Part shown: positions 18,201 through 26,398 of the stretch, piece after piece
How positions within the stretch are numbered: position 1 is the first letter of the stretch
How the letters are laid out: each line of letters begins with the position of its first letter
Source of the DNA: JANJTY01 sp038257155
Lineage (GTDB): Bacteria; Pseudomonadota; Gammaproteobacteria; Xanthomonadales; Xanthomonadaceae
Direction of reading: 5' to 3'
Assembly (NCBI GenBank): GCA_038257155.1
Contig: JBBSJP010000029.1
Location: 1-53,615 of the forward strand
DNA: 53,615 nucleotides
Notes under the pieces: generated by a model
What the model saw: only the letters and a program-made list of their open reading frames with translations
Databases searched by the model: none
Told to the model about the DNA's origin: nothing
Made by a program: the position numbers and the translations under genes

Positions 18201-19699
18201 TCACCAACAGCCTCGCCGCTGCCATTCTCGCTGGCCGCACCACCGCTGTTCTGGTCCATGCCATGGCCCCATTCGTGCAGGAACACTGCGGCGATCTCAC
18301 CGGTATTCGAACATCCGCTGCCGGAGCGGAAGAAACTCACCGCGCTGCCGTCCCAGCCCGCGTTGCACACGTCGTTGACGTTCATGTTGGCTGTGACCTT
18401 GGTCTGCAGCCACGCGTTGGCGGGCAGGATCGAGCGCGCCTTGGTGTTGATCAGGGTCAGGTGGTAGAAGCCGGTGCGGCTGGAATGGGTGTTGCCCGCG
18501 CCGCCGAAGCCCGGTGTGGTGCAATCGGTACCACCACTGCTGCCCAGGTCGAGGTTGCCAGTGGTGTTGTTGGAGAGCGAGAGCGCTCCGCATGCGTCGC
18601 TCATGCGGAAGTACTGACCATCCAGGGTCACTGTCGCGGTGCCGCCGGAATAGTCATACACACCGTTGATGTCGGTTATCTTGCTGCCATTGTTCGTGAC
18701 CGCGGCGAAGGGGAAATCCACGCTGATCAGTGGATCGGTATTGGTGGTCGGGTAGACGCCGCCACTTACCTGCGCGTCGACATGCAGATTGAGGTCGCGC
18801 AGATCAATGATCTCGCCGCTGCGTGCGTCCACCAGCACCTGCCAGGTGGCGTGATCGTCGACCCGGAAAACGTAGCGCCTTACCAGCGCGTGGTCATAGC
18901 CCGCACCACGCAGGCCCAGGTGCTCGGTTGCGAGCTGCTGCCCAGATGGCAGCAGCGGATAGATGCGCAGTTCGCCGTCCGTCAGGACTTCCCGCACTTC
19001 GGTCCCGCTGGGAAATGCCAGCGTGTTCCATGCATCGGCAAACAGCGACGCGGAGCTGGCGAGGCTGGATTCCTGCACTTGCAATGCGACTTCGCCAATC
19101 CGCTCGGCGCCGAACTGCACCACATTGCCATGCACGATGCGCACATAGACAAAGGCTCCATCAACGGGAATGCCCTGGTGAAACTGCTGAAACTCCAGGA
19201 ACCATCGCGCGTTGTCCGAACCAAAGCCGCTGCTGCGCTCAGGATCCAGCTTCAGCTCCAGCCGATCGGCGCCCAGCAGTTCCGGCACGCTGTCGATAAA
19301 GTCACGCGCCTTGTCCGCCACGCTTGGCAGATCGGTACGCATATCGCCACTGAACTGAAAGTCAGCGCTGCGCAGGCTGTTGCCGCGGCCCGGAAGCAGC
19401 GCGACGCCTTTACCCTGTACCACGGCGGCGCGGTCACCTCGGGTGTCCCAACGAACTTCCCAGTCGCTGCCGAATCGTTGCAGGAAGGGGGCTGTTCGAC
19501 CGTGCAGGCTGAAGTCCCGCTGCGCCTGCAACAACAGCGATGAATTGACCTCGAGTGCGTCGGAGGTGGCCCGGAACTGTGGCAGCGCGGCTTCGGAGTG
19601 TGGCTTGTCCGAGTGCGGAGCAATGGCATGCACAGGTGCAGAAACGCCTGCCGCAAAACACAACAGCGCGACGGCAGCCGCACGTGAAAGCTGGTTCAT
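15266..19699 (-). CDS. Secreted M36-like metallopeptidase with P domain and five repeats
   Basis: A 1477-residue protein. Residues 1-25 are a signal peptide. A fungalysin/thermolysin-type propeptide follows (about 50-310). The gluzincin zinc site is H475-E476-x-x-H479 with the third ligand E496 in GEAVGD. Cys-rich loops follow, then a fibronectin-III-like segment (near 815-900), a proprotein-convertase P-like domain (near 905-1040, GDLSFRLTRNG ... GTWTLRAVDSVG) and five 85-residue repeats (1045-1466). The last residues are FLIGVFSDDFE. It is predicted to be an extracellular protease activated by removal of the propeptide. It is monocistronic as far as can be seen. A 1217-codon open frame lies antisense to it, which I regard as a by-product of composition. 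Confidence 0.88.
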   Translation of the reverse strand: MNQLSRAAAVALLCFAAGVSAPVHAIAPHSDKPHSEAALPQFRATSDALEVNSSLLLQAQRDFSLHGRTAPFLQRFGSDWEVRWDTRGDRAAVVQGKGVALLPGRGNSLRSADFQFSGDMRTDLPSVADKARDFIDSVPELLGADRLELKLDPERSSGFGSDNARWFLEFQQFHQGIPVDGAFVYVRIVHGNVVQFGAERIGEVALQVQESSLASSASLFADAWNTLAFPSGTEVREVLTDGELRIYPLLPSGQQLATEHLGLRGAGYDHALVRRYVFRVDDHATWQVLVDARSGEIIDLRDLNLHVDAQVSGGVYPTTNTDPLISVDFPFAAVTNNGSKITDINGVYDYSGGTATVTLDGQYFRMSDACGALSLSNNTTGNLDLGSSGGTDCTTPGFGGAGNTHSSRTGFYHLTLINTKARSILPANAWLQTKVTANMNVNDVCNAGWDGSAVSFFRSGSGCSNTGEIAAVFLHEWGHGMDQNSGGAASENGSGEAVGDTFAFLETRDSCIGPNFIPGQPCYNCTSCTGVRDMDDFALGGARTLATPANVTSDTGLNCDRFTCPYSTPFGFPYRGPMGYQGHCESHIASTANWDLKKALVDEFGESGWQRMDDIWYSSLIPSKSAYQVVSGGTCNAAATVNGCGASNWYTVFLAADDDDGNLANGTPNACRIWDSFSAHGIACGTRPDCTEFSTPDFSLDSAQPELQVCLGDIAQFPIAVASQNSFVNPVTLDVSGIPGGAAAGISPNPVVPGNSSVLSIDTGTGFSAATFPLVVSGVAAGSLGHDLALSLRVDVALGSAPTLQSPADDAVDQVLSPTLSWQAVAGAASYTVQVATDEAFTNIVAQESDLTDTTWQSPELLAATGYFWRVIAVNGCGSSAPSATFSFTTVEQFCRQPSLAIPDNNATGAADTMVVAKTGEIQALQLLVRANHTWVGDLSFRLTRNGASFADVIDRPGVPASTNGCASNDINVLLDDTAAGLVENACAGTPPAVGGVLRPNNLMGTAFAGQDFAGTWTLRAVDSVGSDVGTLLEWCLEPTLLINEYSVGGQVSGLLGSGLALSLNGGASLPVAADGSFTFPTPLPDGSAYVVSVASQPTSPLQNCEVTNASGNLAGADVTDVTVTCGTELFSVGGTVTGLSGDGLSLSLNGGAAFGIAADGGFVLPDLLADGENFLVEIVDQPTVPTQVCEVTNGSGQINGANVSSVSVDCVSPDYQIGGQVQGLLGSGLELTLNGAEDLPIAADGSFQFITTLPEGQNYDVQVTAQPQQPSQTCVAQNASGAVGPSDVSDVQISCVTDQFAIGGTVSGLSGSGLALSLNGGTALPVSANGAFNFPEMLDDGSSYVVTVSSQPTDPTQVCEVSQGSGNIGGAAMTDVSVACSTPDRTIGGQVSGLLGSGLSIALNGSAPMAVAGDGGFTFGSTLIEGESYLVEIVSQPSDPEQVCSVLNASGNVGAADVTDLQVLCFLIGVFSDDFE
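15302..16567 (-). repeat. Five 85-codon repeats, alternating two variants
   Basis: Each repeat begins IGG[QT]V and ends with a Cys about residue 82, with LSLNGG, ADGSF and ASGN blocks between. Repeats 1, 3 and 5 start GGQV.GLLGSGL; repeats 2 and 4 start GGTV.GLSG.GL. The order A-B-A-B-A and the constant 255-bp period point to duplication of a two-repeat unit. Confidence 0.85.
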
Positions 19700-20037
19700 G
19701 GTTTCATTCCCGATGCCGCCGCAGCGGCCTGAAGTCAGTTGCCGAACGCCGTTTCCAGTCCCCGATTACACCGGAACGGCGCAACACTCCCCGCAAAACG
19801 TGGCGGAATGGTACTGCAGGGCGAGCGGCCTGCACAGTCGGACGCCGGCAAAACCTGGACTTCGACGGAAGTCGGAGTCCAGCCATTGAACGGGATAGTC
19901 CGCCTGCTATTTGCTGGCTGCTGACAGCCGGCGCAGGCGGGGAGCAAACACCAGGAGAGCATCCGCCCCGGCTCGGGCGGCGGCATGGCCTTGCCGCCGT
20001 CCCAGGAACGGGCAGGCGTCAATGCCTGCCTTTCAAC
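19700..20037. other. Intergenic gap with a GGAA-loop hairpin
   Basis: 338 bases upstream of the metallopeptidase gene. I see no gene. The clearest structure is a hairpin at 19855-19882: CTGGACTTCGAC, loop GGAA, GTCGGAGTCCAG, 11 of 12 pairs, resembling a REP-type palindrome with a GNRA tetraloop. Confidence 0.5.
20011..20030 (-). terminator. Hairpin after the Lys-rich small gene
   Basis: GGCAGGC (20011-20017) and GCCTGCC (20024-20030) pair around a 6-nt loop, 8 nt past the stop of the 32-residue gene. There is no T tract on the minus strand, so termination is only a suggestion. Confidence 0.4.
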
Positions 20038-20136
20038 TCACTTGTTCTTCTTTTCCTGCTTGGCAGCACGCTTTTCCTTCAGCGTCTTGGCCGGTTCCTT
20101 TTTCTGGGTCTTCTTCTGATCCATTCCCTTGCTCAT
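20038..20136 (-). CDS. Small Lys-rich protein, 32 residues
   Basis: The frame encodes MSKGMDQKKTQKKEPAKTLK followed by a second basic stretch ending in KKNK. Thirteen of 32 residues are Lys and there is no hydrophobic core, so it is probably disordered and may bind nucleic acid. The ATG is preceded by GGAGAG with a 5-nt gap, and the frame closes with TGA. Very similar short Lys-rich proteins are found as hypothetical proteins in other gammaproteobacteria, as far as I recall. It is too short for ordinary gene finders. Its neighbours give no hint of its job. Confidence 0.75.
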   Translation of the reverse strand: MSKGMDQKKTQKKEPAKTLKEKRAAKQEKKNK

Positions 20137-20397
20137 GGGTACTCTCCGTTGGTTGTCGAACAGGATGGCGCCAGGCGCCGTTGGACCGGGCTGGCGCGCG
20201 AAGTGTAGCGCTAGGCCAGCGCCGCCCGTAAGTCCGGTGGAAGCAGGTCATGGCACTCGAGCCGCGTGATCAGCACTGGCAGTGCCAGGTTTGAAATGCG
20301 ACAGGCCGCAGACGTGTGCATGGTCTGGCCTCGGAACGCCGAAAGGGTGGCATGCGGGGAATCGGCTGTTGCATCTGGGCTTCCATTAGGTGAACTG
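20137..20397. other. Intergenic gap, no gene recognised
   Basis: Together with the palindrome and leader that follow, about 320 bases lie between the Lys-rich gene and the next start at 20458. A minus-strand open frame (20211-20459) has no ribosome-binding site or recognisable domain, so I left it out. Confidence 0.4.
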
Positions 20398-20419
20398 GTG
20401 TGGTACATTGCTACCACAC
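20398..20419 (+). promoter_or_regulatory. Perfect palindrome, likely operator
   Basis: GTGTGGTA (20398-20405), a 6-nt spacer CATTGC, and TACCACAC (20412-20419) form a perfect inverted repeat 38 nt before the next start codon. The spacing and TGGTA/TACCA halves suit a dimeric repressor, for example of the GntR type. The protein is not known. Confidence 0.6.
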
Positions 20420-20457
20420 TAAACCCTTTGCTCTTCCTCTGCATCGCGAGGCCGTAC

Positions 20458-22299
20458 ATGTTCCGCCCTTATTTGCTTGTGCTCTTGCTTCTGACGACCC
20501 CGCTTCACGCAGACACCGTGGACCAGCCGCCTGCTACCTTCGAAGCCTTGCAGGCACGCCTGGATGCGGCGAGTGGAGATGCAGCGCTGCCTGGGCTCGG
20601 CGCAGTCGTGGTCAGTCCCGACGGCGAAGTCGTGTTGCTCGGAGCGGGTATGGCCGACCTGCAAAGCAAGCGCCGGGTCGATGCCGATACCCACTTCCGC
20701 ATTGGTTCGATCAGCAAGACCTTTTTGGCGATGGCAATACTGCAGCAGGTCGAACGCGGTCGACTGCGGCTTGATGACGAGGTTGCCAAGCTGCTGCCTG
20801 ACATCCGTATTGACAATCCCTGGCAGGAAACCGATCCGGTGCGCGTGGTGCACCTTTTGGAGCACAGCGCCGGCTTCGACGACATGCACTTCCGCAACAT
20901 GGCGCGCATTGCCGGGCAGGACACCGCAGCCGAAATGGCGCGCTTCACCGATGAGTTCCGGGTGCGCTGGCGTCCGGGCGAACGCATGAGTTACTCAAAC
21001 CCCGGATACGGGCTGCTCGGCTACCTGTTGGAGAAGATCAGCGGCCGTGAGCAGCGTGAGGCCATCACCGAATCGGTGCTGCTGCCACTGGGCATGACTG
21101 CAACTGTTTGGGAACCCGAGGGGATCCGCACCAGCCTGGCGCAGGGCTACGATCCGGACAGCGGCATCGCCACACCCTGGGACGACACCACCATGCCCGC
21201 AGTCGGCGCACTGGTTTCCACGCCACGCGACATGGCCAAGGCGCTGGCCTATTTTCTCAGTGCCGGCAGCAGCGTGCCTGGCCTGTTGAATGCCAGCAGC
21301 CTGGAACGCATGCAGCGCACCGAAACGACCCTGGTGGCGCGCGCCGGCCTGCAGGCGGGCTATGGCGCCGGAACCGAGTTCAGCCAGCGCGGCGGCTGGG
21401 CCCTGCGTGGTCACAGCGGCGGTATTCCCGGTTACTGGGCGAACCTGGTCTATAACGAAGAAGCCGGATTCGGCTATGTCCTGCTTGCCAATGTGATCAG
21501 TTCGCCGAAACTGCCTGCCGCACAGCGCGATCTACTGGCCTATGCGACGCGAGACCTTCCCGCGCCATCGGCAGCCGAGGCCGTCGCGGCAGATCCGCAG
21601 TGGAATGGCTGGTACCACGTCGCCAACCCGCGCAATGAATTGATGGGCGGCATGGATCGACTGATGAATGCCGGTTACTTCGCCGCCGACGGCGATCGCT
21701 ACCGCTTCACCCATGGCGTGGTGCCCGACAGCGCCGAGCAGATCGCACTGGCGGGCAATCGTCTGCGCGATCCGGAAGTGAATCACGCCAATGGCGTGTT
21801 GACCCGCGATGCCGATGGGCGAAGGGTAATGATCACCGACGACAATGTCTTCCTGCAGGGAAGCTGGTGGAGTGTGGCGCTGCCGCAGTACGCGCTGACC
21901 GCAGCACTGGCGCTGCTTTTCTCGACTCTCCTGTTCTTGCCGATCTGGTCTGTGCGTGCCTTGCGCGGCGGACTGAAGTACAGCCCGTTCTGGCGCGACC
22001 GCCTGTGGCCGCTGGCCGCATCCCTAGTGATGATCGGCACGGTCTGGCTGGCATTCGGACTGAGCATCGCCGAAGTGACTTCGGGTTCTGTCTCCCTGCG
22101 CATGATGGCAATCACCCTGGGAGGCTGGCTGTTCGCCGTCTTGGCGGTAATCGGTGCCGTGCAGACGTTGCGCCACTGGCGGACTGCAGGCAACCGCTGG
22201 GCGCGCATGCACAGCTTGCTGGTCAGCCTCGCGGGATGTGGCCTGGCGCTATGGCTGTGGCGGATCGATCTGCTCGGCGTGCGGCTCTGGGCCTGGTAG
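20458..22299 (+). CDS. Membrane-anchored beta-lactamase-fold serine hydrolase
   Basis: A 613-residue protein. A signal peptide (MFRPYLLVLLLLTTPLHA) leads into a beta-lactamase domain with SISK (SxxK), YSNPGYG (YxN) and RGHSGGIPGY (HxG). After about residue 470 come four hydrophobic helices (near LPQYALTAALALLF, PLAASLVMIGTVW, MAITLGGWLFAVL and SLLVSLAGCGLALW), so the catalytic domain sits outside the cytoplasmic membrane. The substrate is unknown; peptidase or esterase activity is likelier than antibiotic resistance. The upstream frame is open for 64 codons, but 20458 gives the signal peptide and follows a perfect operator-like palindrome. Confidence 0.85.
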   Translation: MFRPYLLVLLLLTTPLHADTVDQPPATFEALQARLDAASGDAALPGLGAVVVSPDGEVVLLGAGMADLQSKRRVDADTHFRIGSISKTFLAMAILQQVERGRLRLDDEVAKLLPDIRIDNPWQETDPVRVVHLLEHSAGFDDMHFRNMARIAGQDTAAEMARFTDEFRVRWRPGERMSYSNPGYGLLGYLLEKISGREQREAITESVLLPLGMTATVWEPEGIRTSLAQGYDPDSGIATPWDDTTMPAVGALVSTPRDMAKALAYFLSAGSSVPGLLNASSLERMQRTETTLVARAGLQAGYGAGTEFSQRGGWALRGHSGGIPGYWANLVYNEEAGFGYVLLANVISSPKLPAAQRDLLAYATRDLPAPSAAEAVAADPQWNGWYHVANPRNELMGGMDRLMNAGYFAADGDRYRFTHGVVPDSAEQIALAGNRLRDPEVNHANGVLTRDADGRRVMITDDNVFLQGSWWSVALPQYALTAALALLFSTLLFLPIWSVRALRGGLKYSPFWRDRLWPLAASLVMIGTVWLAFGLSIAEVTSGSVSLRMMAITLGGWLFAVLAVIGAVQTLRHWRTAGNRWARMHSLLVSLAGCGLALWLWRIDLLGVRLWAW

Positions 22300-22351
22300 T
22301 ACGTCTTTCTGAAACGCTTGCGACGCACGACCGCTTGAGCGGGGATGGCGT

Positions 22352-23164
22352 TTACCGTTTCGACTCCTGATCCGCTGCACCGCTCGCTTCCCATTCGTCG
22401 GCCAGTCCCTGCATCCTCTGCTGCCAACGGCTTTGCAGGAGGGCGCCCCACAGCGGTTCCTCAATCAGCTCCTCGCGCAGTCTGGACAGGCGCTCTTCCT
22501 GCCCGGCCGCTGGCCAGGCGGCAAGCTCGGCGTCGTTTGGCAGGCGGCGGACGGTGTCTGCATGCCGCTCAATCAGCTGGCGGTACTCGTCCTGCAGCTC
22601 AGCGACCAGGGGCGATAGTTCAGCCCGCGACACCCGCACCCGCGGCACCCTGTTGCCTGCGTCCTGTTCGAGGGTCGACCAGGCCTCGTAGCGAACCCAC
22701 GAATAGAGCACGCCAAGCGAATCCTCCCAGCGCGCTGGATCAGGGCCGAGGTCGTACAGCCGCAGCGTGTCGCGCTCGGCGTTGATTTCGAACACGCCGG
22801 GGCGAGCGTCGCTTCCCAATCCGCCGCGCATCGCGTTGTGCTGCCGGGGCGCATATACAAAGTGCACCTGCAGCTTCGGCTGCGAGTGCAGCGGAGACTT
22901 CAATGCCAAGCGTGCCGGAAGCCGCACTCTGCCCTGGGCATCGGAACGCAGCAGGCGGCCAGGTTCATATCGCCCCACTGTGTCGACGAAATTGAACACC
23001 GAACTACGGTAGTGGTAGCCCACGTAGACGCCTTCGATCGGCGTACCCGCGGCGTCCAGCAGCCGTACGTTGCGCGCCGGGGTGAAGCCCACGCAAAGCG
23101 CCGCGAAGCCTGCGGCCAGCAGCATCAGCAGCCATCGAATGATGCGTGTGAAGCGTCCAGTCAT
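22352..23164 (-). CDS. Single-pass envelope protein of unknown function
   Basis: A 270-residue protein with one N-terminal hydrophobic helix (IIRWLLMLLAAGFAALCVGF) followed by a segment that looks like a small beta-sandwich (VRLLDAAGTPIEGVYVGY ... SDAQGRVRLPA), as in carboxypeptidase-regulatory-like domains. The C-terminal 100 residues are charged and probably helical. I do not recognise a family. GGGAGAG stands 5 nt before ATG 23164, which decides the start over an ATG 16 codons upstream. It converges on the preceding hydrolase gene and is divergent from the DUF2254 gene. Confidence 0.7.
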   Translation of the reverse strand: MTGRFTRIIRWLLMLLAAGFAALCVGFTPARNVRLLDAAGTPIEGVYVGYHYRSSVFNFVDTVGRYEPGRLLRSDAQGRVRLPARLALKSPLHSQPKLQVHFVYAPRQHNAMRGGLGSDARPGVFEINAERDTLRLYDLGPDPARWEDSLGVLYSWVRYEAWSTLEQDAGNRVPRVRVSRAELSPLVAELQDEYRQLIERHADTVRRLPNDAELAAWPAAGQEERLSRLREELIEEPLWGALLQSRWQQRMQGLADEWEASGAADQESKR

Positions 23165-23324
23165 CGCGCTCTCCCGCGCCCGGTGCCGCAGACTGAATGC
23201 TACCTCGGACAAGCAGGCGACCGCGGCGGGGCAGGGTGATCAGGAAACCCGGAGTACGGCCGCGTTGCCATTGCGCACCGCCGACGCTGTCGCAGGCTTG
23301 CCCTCCTGTGCGACCATCCGGCGC

Positions 23325-24893
23325 ATGCCCGCCTCGGCTCTGCACTGGCGTCGCCACTGGTTGACGCCCATCTTGTCCCTCGCGCTGATTGCCTTGGGGC
23401 TGTTCGCCTTCGCCTATTGGATCGATCATCGCGCCGGCGGAGAGCCGACATCCGAGGCGCTCGGGCGCTACTTTAGCCTGCAAGGCGACTTCCTGACCGA
23501 TGCCATCAGCCAGCTGGCACCGGTGACGATTGCGATGTTCGGCATCGTCGTCACCGTGGTGGCGATCATCGTGCAGCTGGCGGCTGGCCGCTATACCGGC
23601 GTGGTGCGGATGTTCGTGCGCGACCGTGTAAACGCCATGACGCTGTCCTACTACGTGGTGCTTGGCGTATTCGGAATCTGGCTGAGCGTCGGGCTGCAGG
23701 GTGACTTCGTGCCGCGCGTCGCGTTGTTCGTCGGATTGGCTGGCGCCTCGCTGGGACTGCTGTTGATGCTGCCCTATTTCGGTTACGTGTTCTGGTTTCT
23801 GGAGCCCACCAACCTGGTGACGCGGATCAGCGCCAGTGCATCACAAACCATTCGATCGGCAGCGGCGAGCGCCAGCGAAGTGACCCTGCACAGTCTGCAG
23901 CGTGAGACGCTGGATGCGATGGCGGAACTTGCCGACATCGCCAGCAATTCGATCTCCGGCAAGGACAAGATCATCGCTTCGCGCGCGGTCGATGCCTTTC
24001 GTGACCTGATCGTGGACTACCAGGCGATCAAGTCGGGACTACCCGAGGCCTGGTTCCGGATCGGCGCGGAAATCCGTGGCAATCCCGATTTCGTGGCTAT
24101 GGATCCGGAATCTCTCACCGACCTGGAATCGCGTCGAACCTGGCTCGAATGGCAGGCCCTGCGACAGCTGCTCGGCATCTACAACGAAGCCTTGTCGACC
24201 ATGCCGGACATCGACTATCTGATCGCCATCGACAGCCGCTACATGGGCGAGGCGGCGGCGGAGCATGATGACGATCTGCTGGTCGACCTGATTCTTTGCT
24301 ACTTCAATTCCTACCTGCGATCCACCCTCAATGCGCGCAGTGTGCGCACCGCCTACAACGTGCTCAACCAGTACCGCTTGATGGTGGAAGGGCTGCTGCG
24401 GCGCGGCAAGGGCCGCCACGCGCTGGATGGGGCGCGCTACATGAGCTACTACGGCCATGTGGGTTATGACCTGAATCTGCCTTTCGTGACCGAGACCGTC
24501 GCCTACGACCTCTCGGCACTTTGCCAGGCTGCGCATTCGCTGGGCTGCGAGCAGGAGGACGGCATCCTCGCGCATTTCCTGGAGCTCGACCGGCCGCTGC
24601 GGGCGAAGCAGCAGGAGCGCGCCCTGATGGGTGTACGCAAGGCGCAGATCAAGCTCGCAGCCTATTACCTCAGTGTCGGCGAAGTGCAGCGTGCCACCGC
24701 CATTGCCGCGGACATGAAGGATGAGCCGCCCGAGCGCGTCGCGACCCTGAGGCACGAACTGGAGCGCACCACCAGCAAGGATTTCTGGGAGATCACCGAC
24801 CGCGGCCGCAATTTCGAGTACATGCCGCCGCCGCAACGCGCCTGCCTGGCACAGTACTTCGAGGTGATGGCGGAATTGCGCGCCACCGCCTGA
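23325..24893 (+). CDS. DUF2254 membrane protein
   Basis: A 522-residue protein of the DUF2254 type. The N-terminal third has about four membrane helices: WLTPILSLALIALGLFAFAY, LAPVTIAMFGIVVTVVAIIV, YYVVLGVFGIWLSVGL and FVGLAGASLGLLLMLPYFGY. A large soluble helical domain follows. The block GIVVTVVAIIVQLAAGRYT is typical of the family. The function is unknown. The start was chosen because the helices follow directly; the frame is open 85 codons further upstream. It ends 28 nt before the convergent membrane protein gene. Confidence 0.82.
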   Translation: MPASALHWRRHWLTPILSLALIALGLFAFAYWIDHRAGGEPTSEALGRYFSLQGDFLTDAISQLAPVTIAMFGIVVTVVAIIVQLAAGRYTGVVRMFVRDRVNAMTLSYYVVLGVFGIWLSVGLQGDFVPRVALFVGLAGASLGLLLMLPYFGYVFWFLEPTNLVTRISASASQTIRSAAASASEVTLHSLQRETLDAMAELADIASNSISGKDKIIASRAVDAFRDLIVDYQAIKSGLPEAWFRIGAEIRGNPDFVAMDPESLTDLESRRTWLEWQALRQLLGIYNEALSTMPDIDYLIAIDSRYMGEAAAEHDDDLLVDLILCYFNSYLRSTLNARSVRTAYNVLNQYRLMVEGLLRRGKGRHALDGARYMSYYGHVGYDLNLPFVTETVAYDLSALCQAAHSLGCEQEDGILAHFLELDRPLRAKQQERALMGVRKAQIKLAAYYLSVGEVQRATAIAADMKDEPPERVATLRHELERTTSKDFWEITDRGRNFEYMPPPQRACLAQYFEVMAELRATA

Positions 24894-24921
24894 GTGACAG
24901 ACGTCCCGCTGAAGTCCCGGC

Positions 24922-25614
24922 TCAGTTTTCGACAGGCGACGGTGCGGGCCGAAGGCGTGGGCTGAAATTCGCGAGCCGAAGCCGCACCAGCCAGAAAAGC
25001 ATCAGCGCGAAAGGCGCAAACGCGAGGACGACCAACAGCGGCGAGCCGCGTAGCGCGTGTGGCAGGACGTCCTGCTGACCGAGGAAAAACGAGCCAGTGG
25101 CGATGAAGAGCGCGAAGCACATCCGCCACAGATGGCGTGAAATCCGTTGCGTTTCGCTGAGCGAACCGCAAAGGATGAAGCGCAGGTCGCCCATGCCGGC
25201 GAGCAGGCAGATTGCACCGAGGACGAACAGACCAACCGGACCCGGCGGTGCCTGGGGCTGGTCGGTGGGCGCAAGGGCAAGCTCGATCCCGTGGCCGATG
25301 ATCAGGGTCGCGATCACCAACACCAATGCGCAGGCAATCTTCTCTGGCCTGCCTGGTATGCCGCTACGCCGACGTGCGGCCATCCAGGCGGTGGCGACGA
25401 AATAGCACACCATGATTCCGCCGACAGGGGATTCAGGCAGCGCTTTCACGGGCGCCAGGATTGCGGCGGTGACACCCAGCACGAACATCGCAGCGCAGAA
25501 CCAGGTTCCTGTCGCCACATGCACCCCGCCGCCCTTGCGCGCGGCAATCGCAATGGCGCCGGTCAGCAGTGCCAGTGCGCCGCCGGCGATGTGGATCCAG
25601 GTGATGCCGTTCAT
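24922..25614 (-). CDS. Membrane protein, DUF2306-like, copy 1
   Basis: A 230-residue protein with about seven hydrophobic helices, starting MNGITWIHIAGGALALLTG. The N-terminal pattern (WIH, then a small-residue helix, KGGGVH and a second helix) resembles DUF2306-like proteins, though I am not sure of the family. It is clearly a paralogue of the protein at 32617-33378: both have RHLWRM..A..IAT.SFFLGQ.D.LP. Its ATG overlaps the stop of the Xre regulator gene (ATGA), so it is the last gene of a DUF2975-Xre-membrane protein operon. Confidence 0.75.
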   Translation of the reverse strand: MNGITWIHIAGGALALLTGAIAIAARKGGGVHVATGTWFCAAMFVLGVTAAILAPVKALPESPVGGIMVCYFVATAWMAARRRSGIPGRPEKIACALVLVIATLIIGHGIELALAPTDQPQAPPGPVGLFVLGAICLLAGMGDLRFILCGSLSETQRISRHLWRMCFALFIATGSFFLGQQDVLPHALRGSPLLVVLAFAPFALMLFWLVRLRLANFSPRLRPAPSPVEN

Positions 25615-25868
25615 GCTGGCGCATCCCTGTTTGCCTTGCTGCGTGCGGGCCCCGCGGATTGATCGTCGCTCTGAAACGCGAGCAGTTCTCCCGGTTGGCA
25701 ATCCAGTGCGATGCAGATCGCCTCCAGGGTTGAGAAGCGGATCGCCTTGGCCTTGCCGGTCTTGAGGATCGAGAGGTTGGCCACGGTGATGTCGACGCGC
25801 GCAGCCAGTTCGGTCAGTGTCATGCGCCGTTCGTGCAGCTTGTCATCGAGCAGAATACGGATCGCCAT
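25611..25868 (-). CDS. Xre-family HTH regulator
   Basis: An 85-residue protein that is almost only a Cro/CI-type helix-turn-helix: MTLTELAARVDITVANLSIL, then LEAICIALDCQPGELLAF. It belongs to the short YozG-like type that often sits next to DUF2975 genes. The upstream gene stops 1 nt before its start and the downstream gene overlaps its stop by 4 nt, so all three are translated as a unit. It probably binds the paired ATCG..CGAT sites upstream of the operon, acting as an autorepressor (inference). Confidence 0.88.
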   Translation of the reverse strand: MAIRILLDDKLHERRMTLTELAARVDITVANLSILKTGKAKAIRFSTLEAICIALDCQPGELLAFQSDDQSAGPARSKANRDAPA

Positions 25869-25869
25869 G

Positions 25870-26382
25870 TCAGACCGTGCCTTCAAGGTCATCGCGCATC
25901 CGCGCGCCGTGCGCGAACACCCCGGCAAGCACGAACAACAACAGCACCGTCAGCCAGGACGGAAGCGAAAACGCGTCAATTCTTCCTGCTTCCCATACTG
26001 CGGCGGCGATCGCCGCAACCAGTAGCCGCAGTCCTTCGAGCGACAGCACGGCCCAGGCGATCGCATTCAGACGGCGCGCGTTCTCGTCGATGAACGGATC
26101 ACCGGCGCGTACCGTGTCGATGATGAGCAGCAAGCGCAGCAGGATCGTGTGTACCAGCCATGCACCAATCACCCCGACAAGGACGATGGCGCGCAGCCCG
26201 TACCCGACCAGCGGGTGCGCATTGACCATTTCGAATCCGAGCGGTCGCTCCGGCCAGCCCTCGATGAAAAAGCTGAAGACCAGCAGCCCCGCGATGACGA
26301 CGGCGTACAGGAGGTTGAGGACGATCAGGAACCGGATGACTGGCCGGGCGACGACGAGGGCTTTGGTGCTGGTACTGGTCAT
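25870..26382 (-). CDS. DUF2975 membrane protein
   Basis: A 170-residue protein with four hydrophobic helices: PVIRFLIVLNLLYAVVIAGL, YGLRAIVLVGVIGAWLVH, LNAIAWAVLSLEGLRLLVA and LTVLLLFVLAGVFAHG. The motif DPFIDENARRLNAIAWA is typical of DUF2975. The function is unknown; family members are commonly paired with a small Xre regulator, as here. GGAGG stands 7 nt before ATG 26382. It is the first gene of the operon, downstream of a double palindrome. Confidence 0.85.
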   Translation of the reverse strand: MTSTSTKALVVARPVIRFLIVLNLLYAVVIAGLLVFSFFIEGWPERPLGFEMVNAHPLVGYGLRAIVLVGVIGAWLVHTILLRLLLIIDTVRAGDPFIDENARRLNAIAWAVLSLEGLRLLVAAIAAAVWEAGRIDAFSLPSWLTVLLLFVLAGVFAHGARMRDDLEGTV

Positions 26383-26398
26383 GCTGCAGCCTCCGGGT

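Noticed and set aside
15890..19543. 1217-codon open frame on the plus strand
   Set aside because: Fully antisense to the metallopeptidase gene, which has a signal peptide, zinc site and repeats. The plus frame has no recognisable domain; long antisense frames are common at this GC content.
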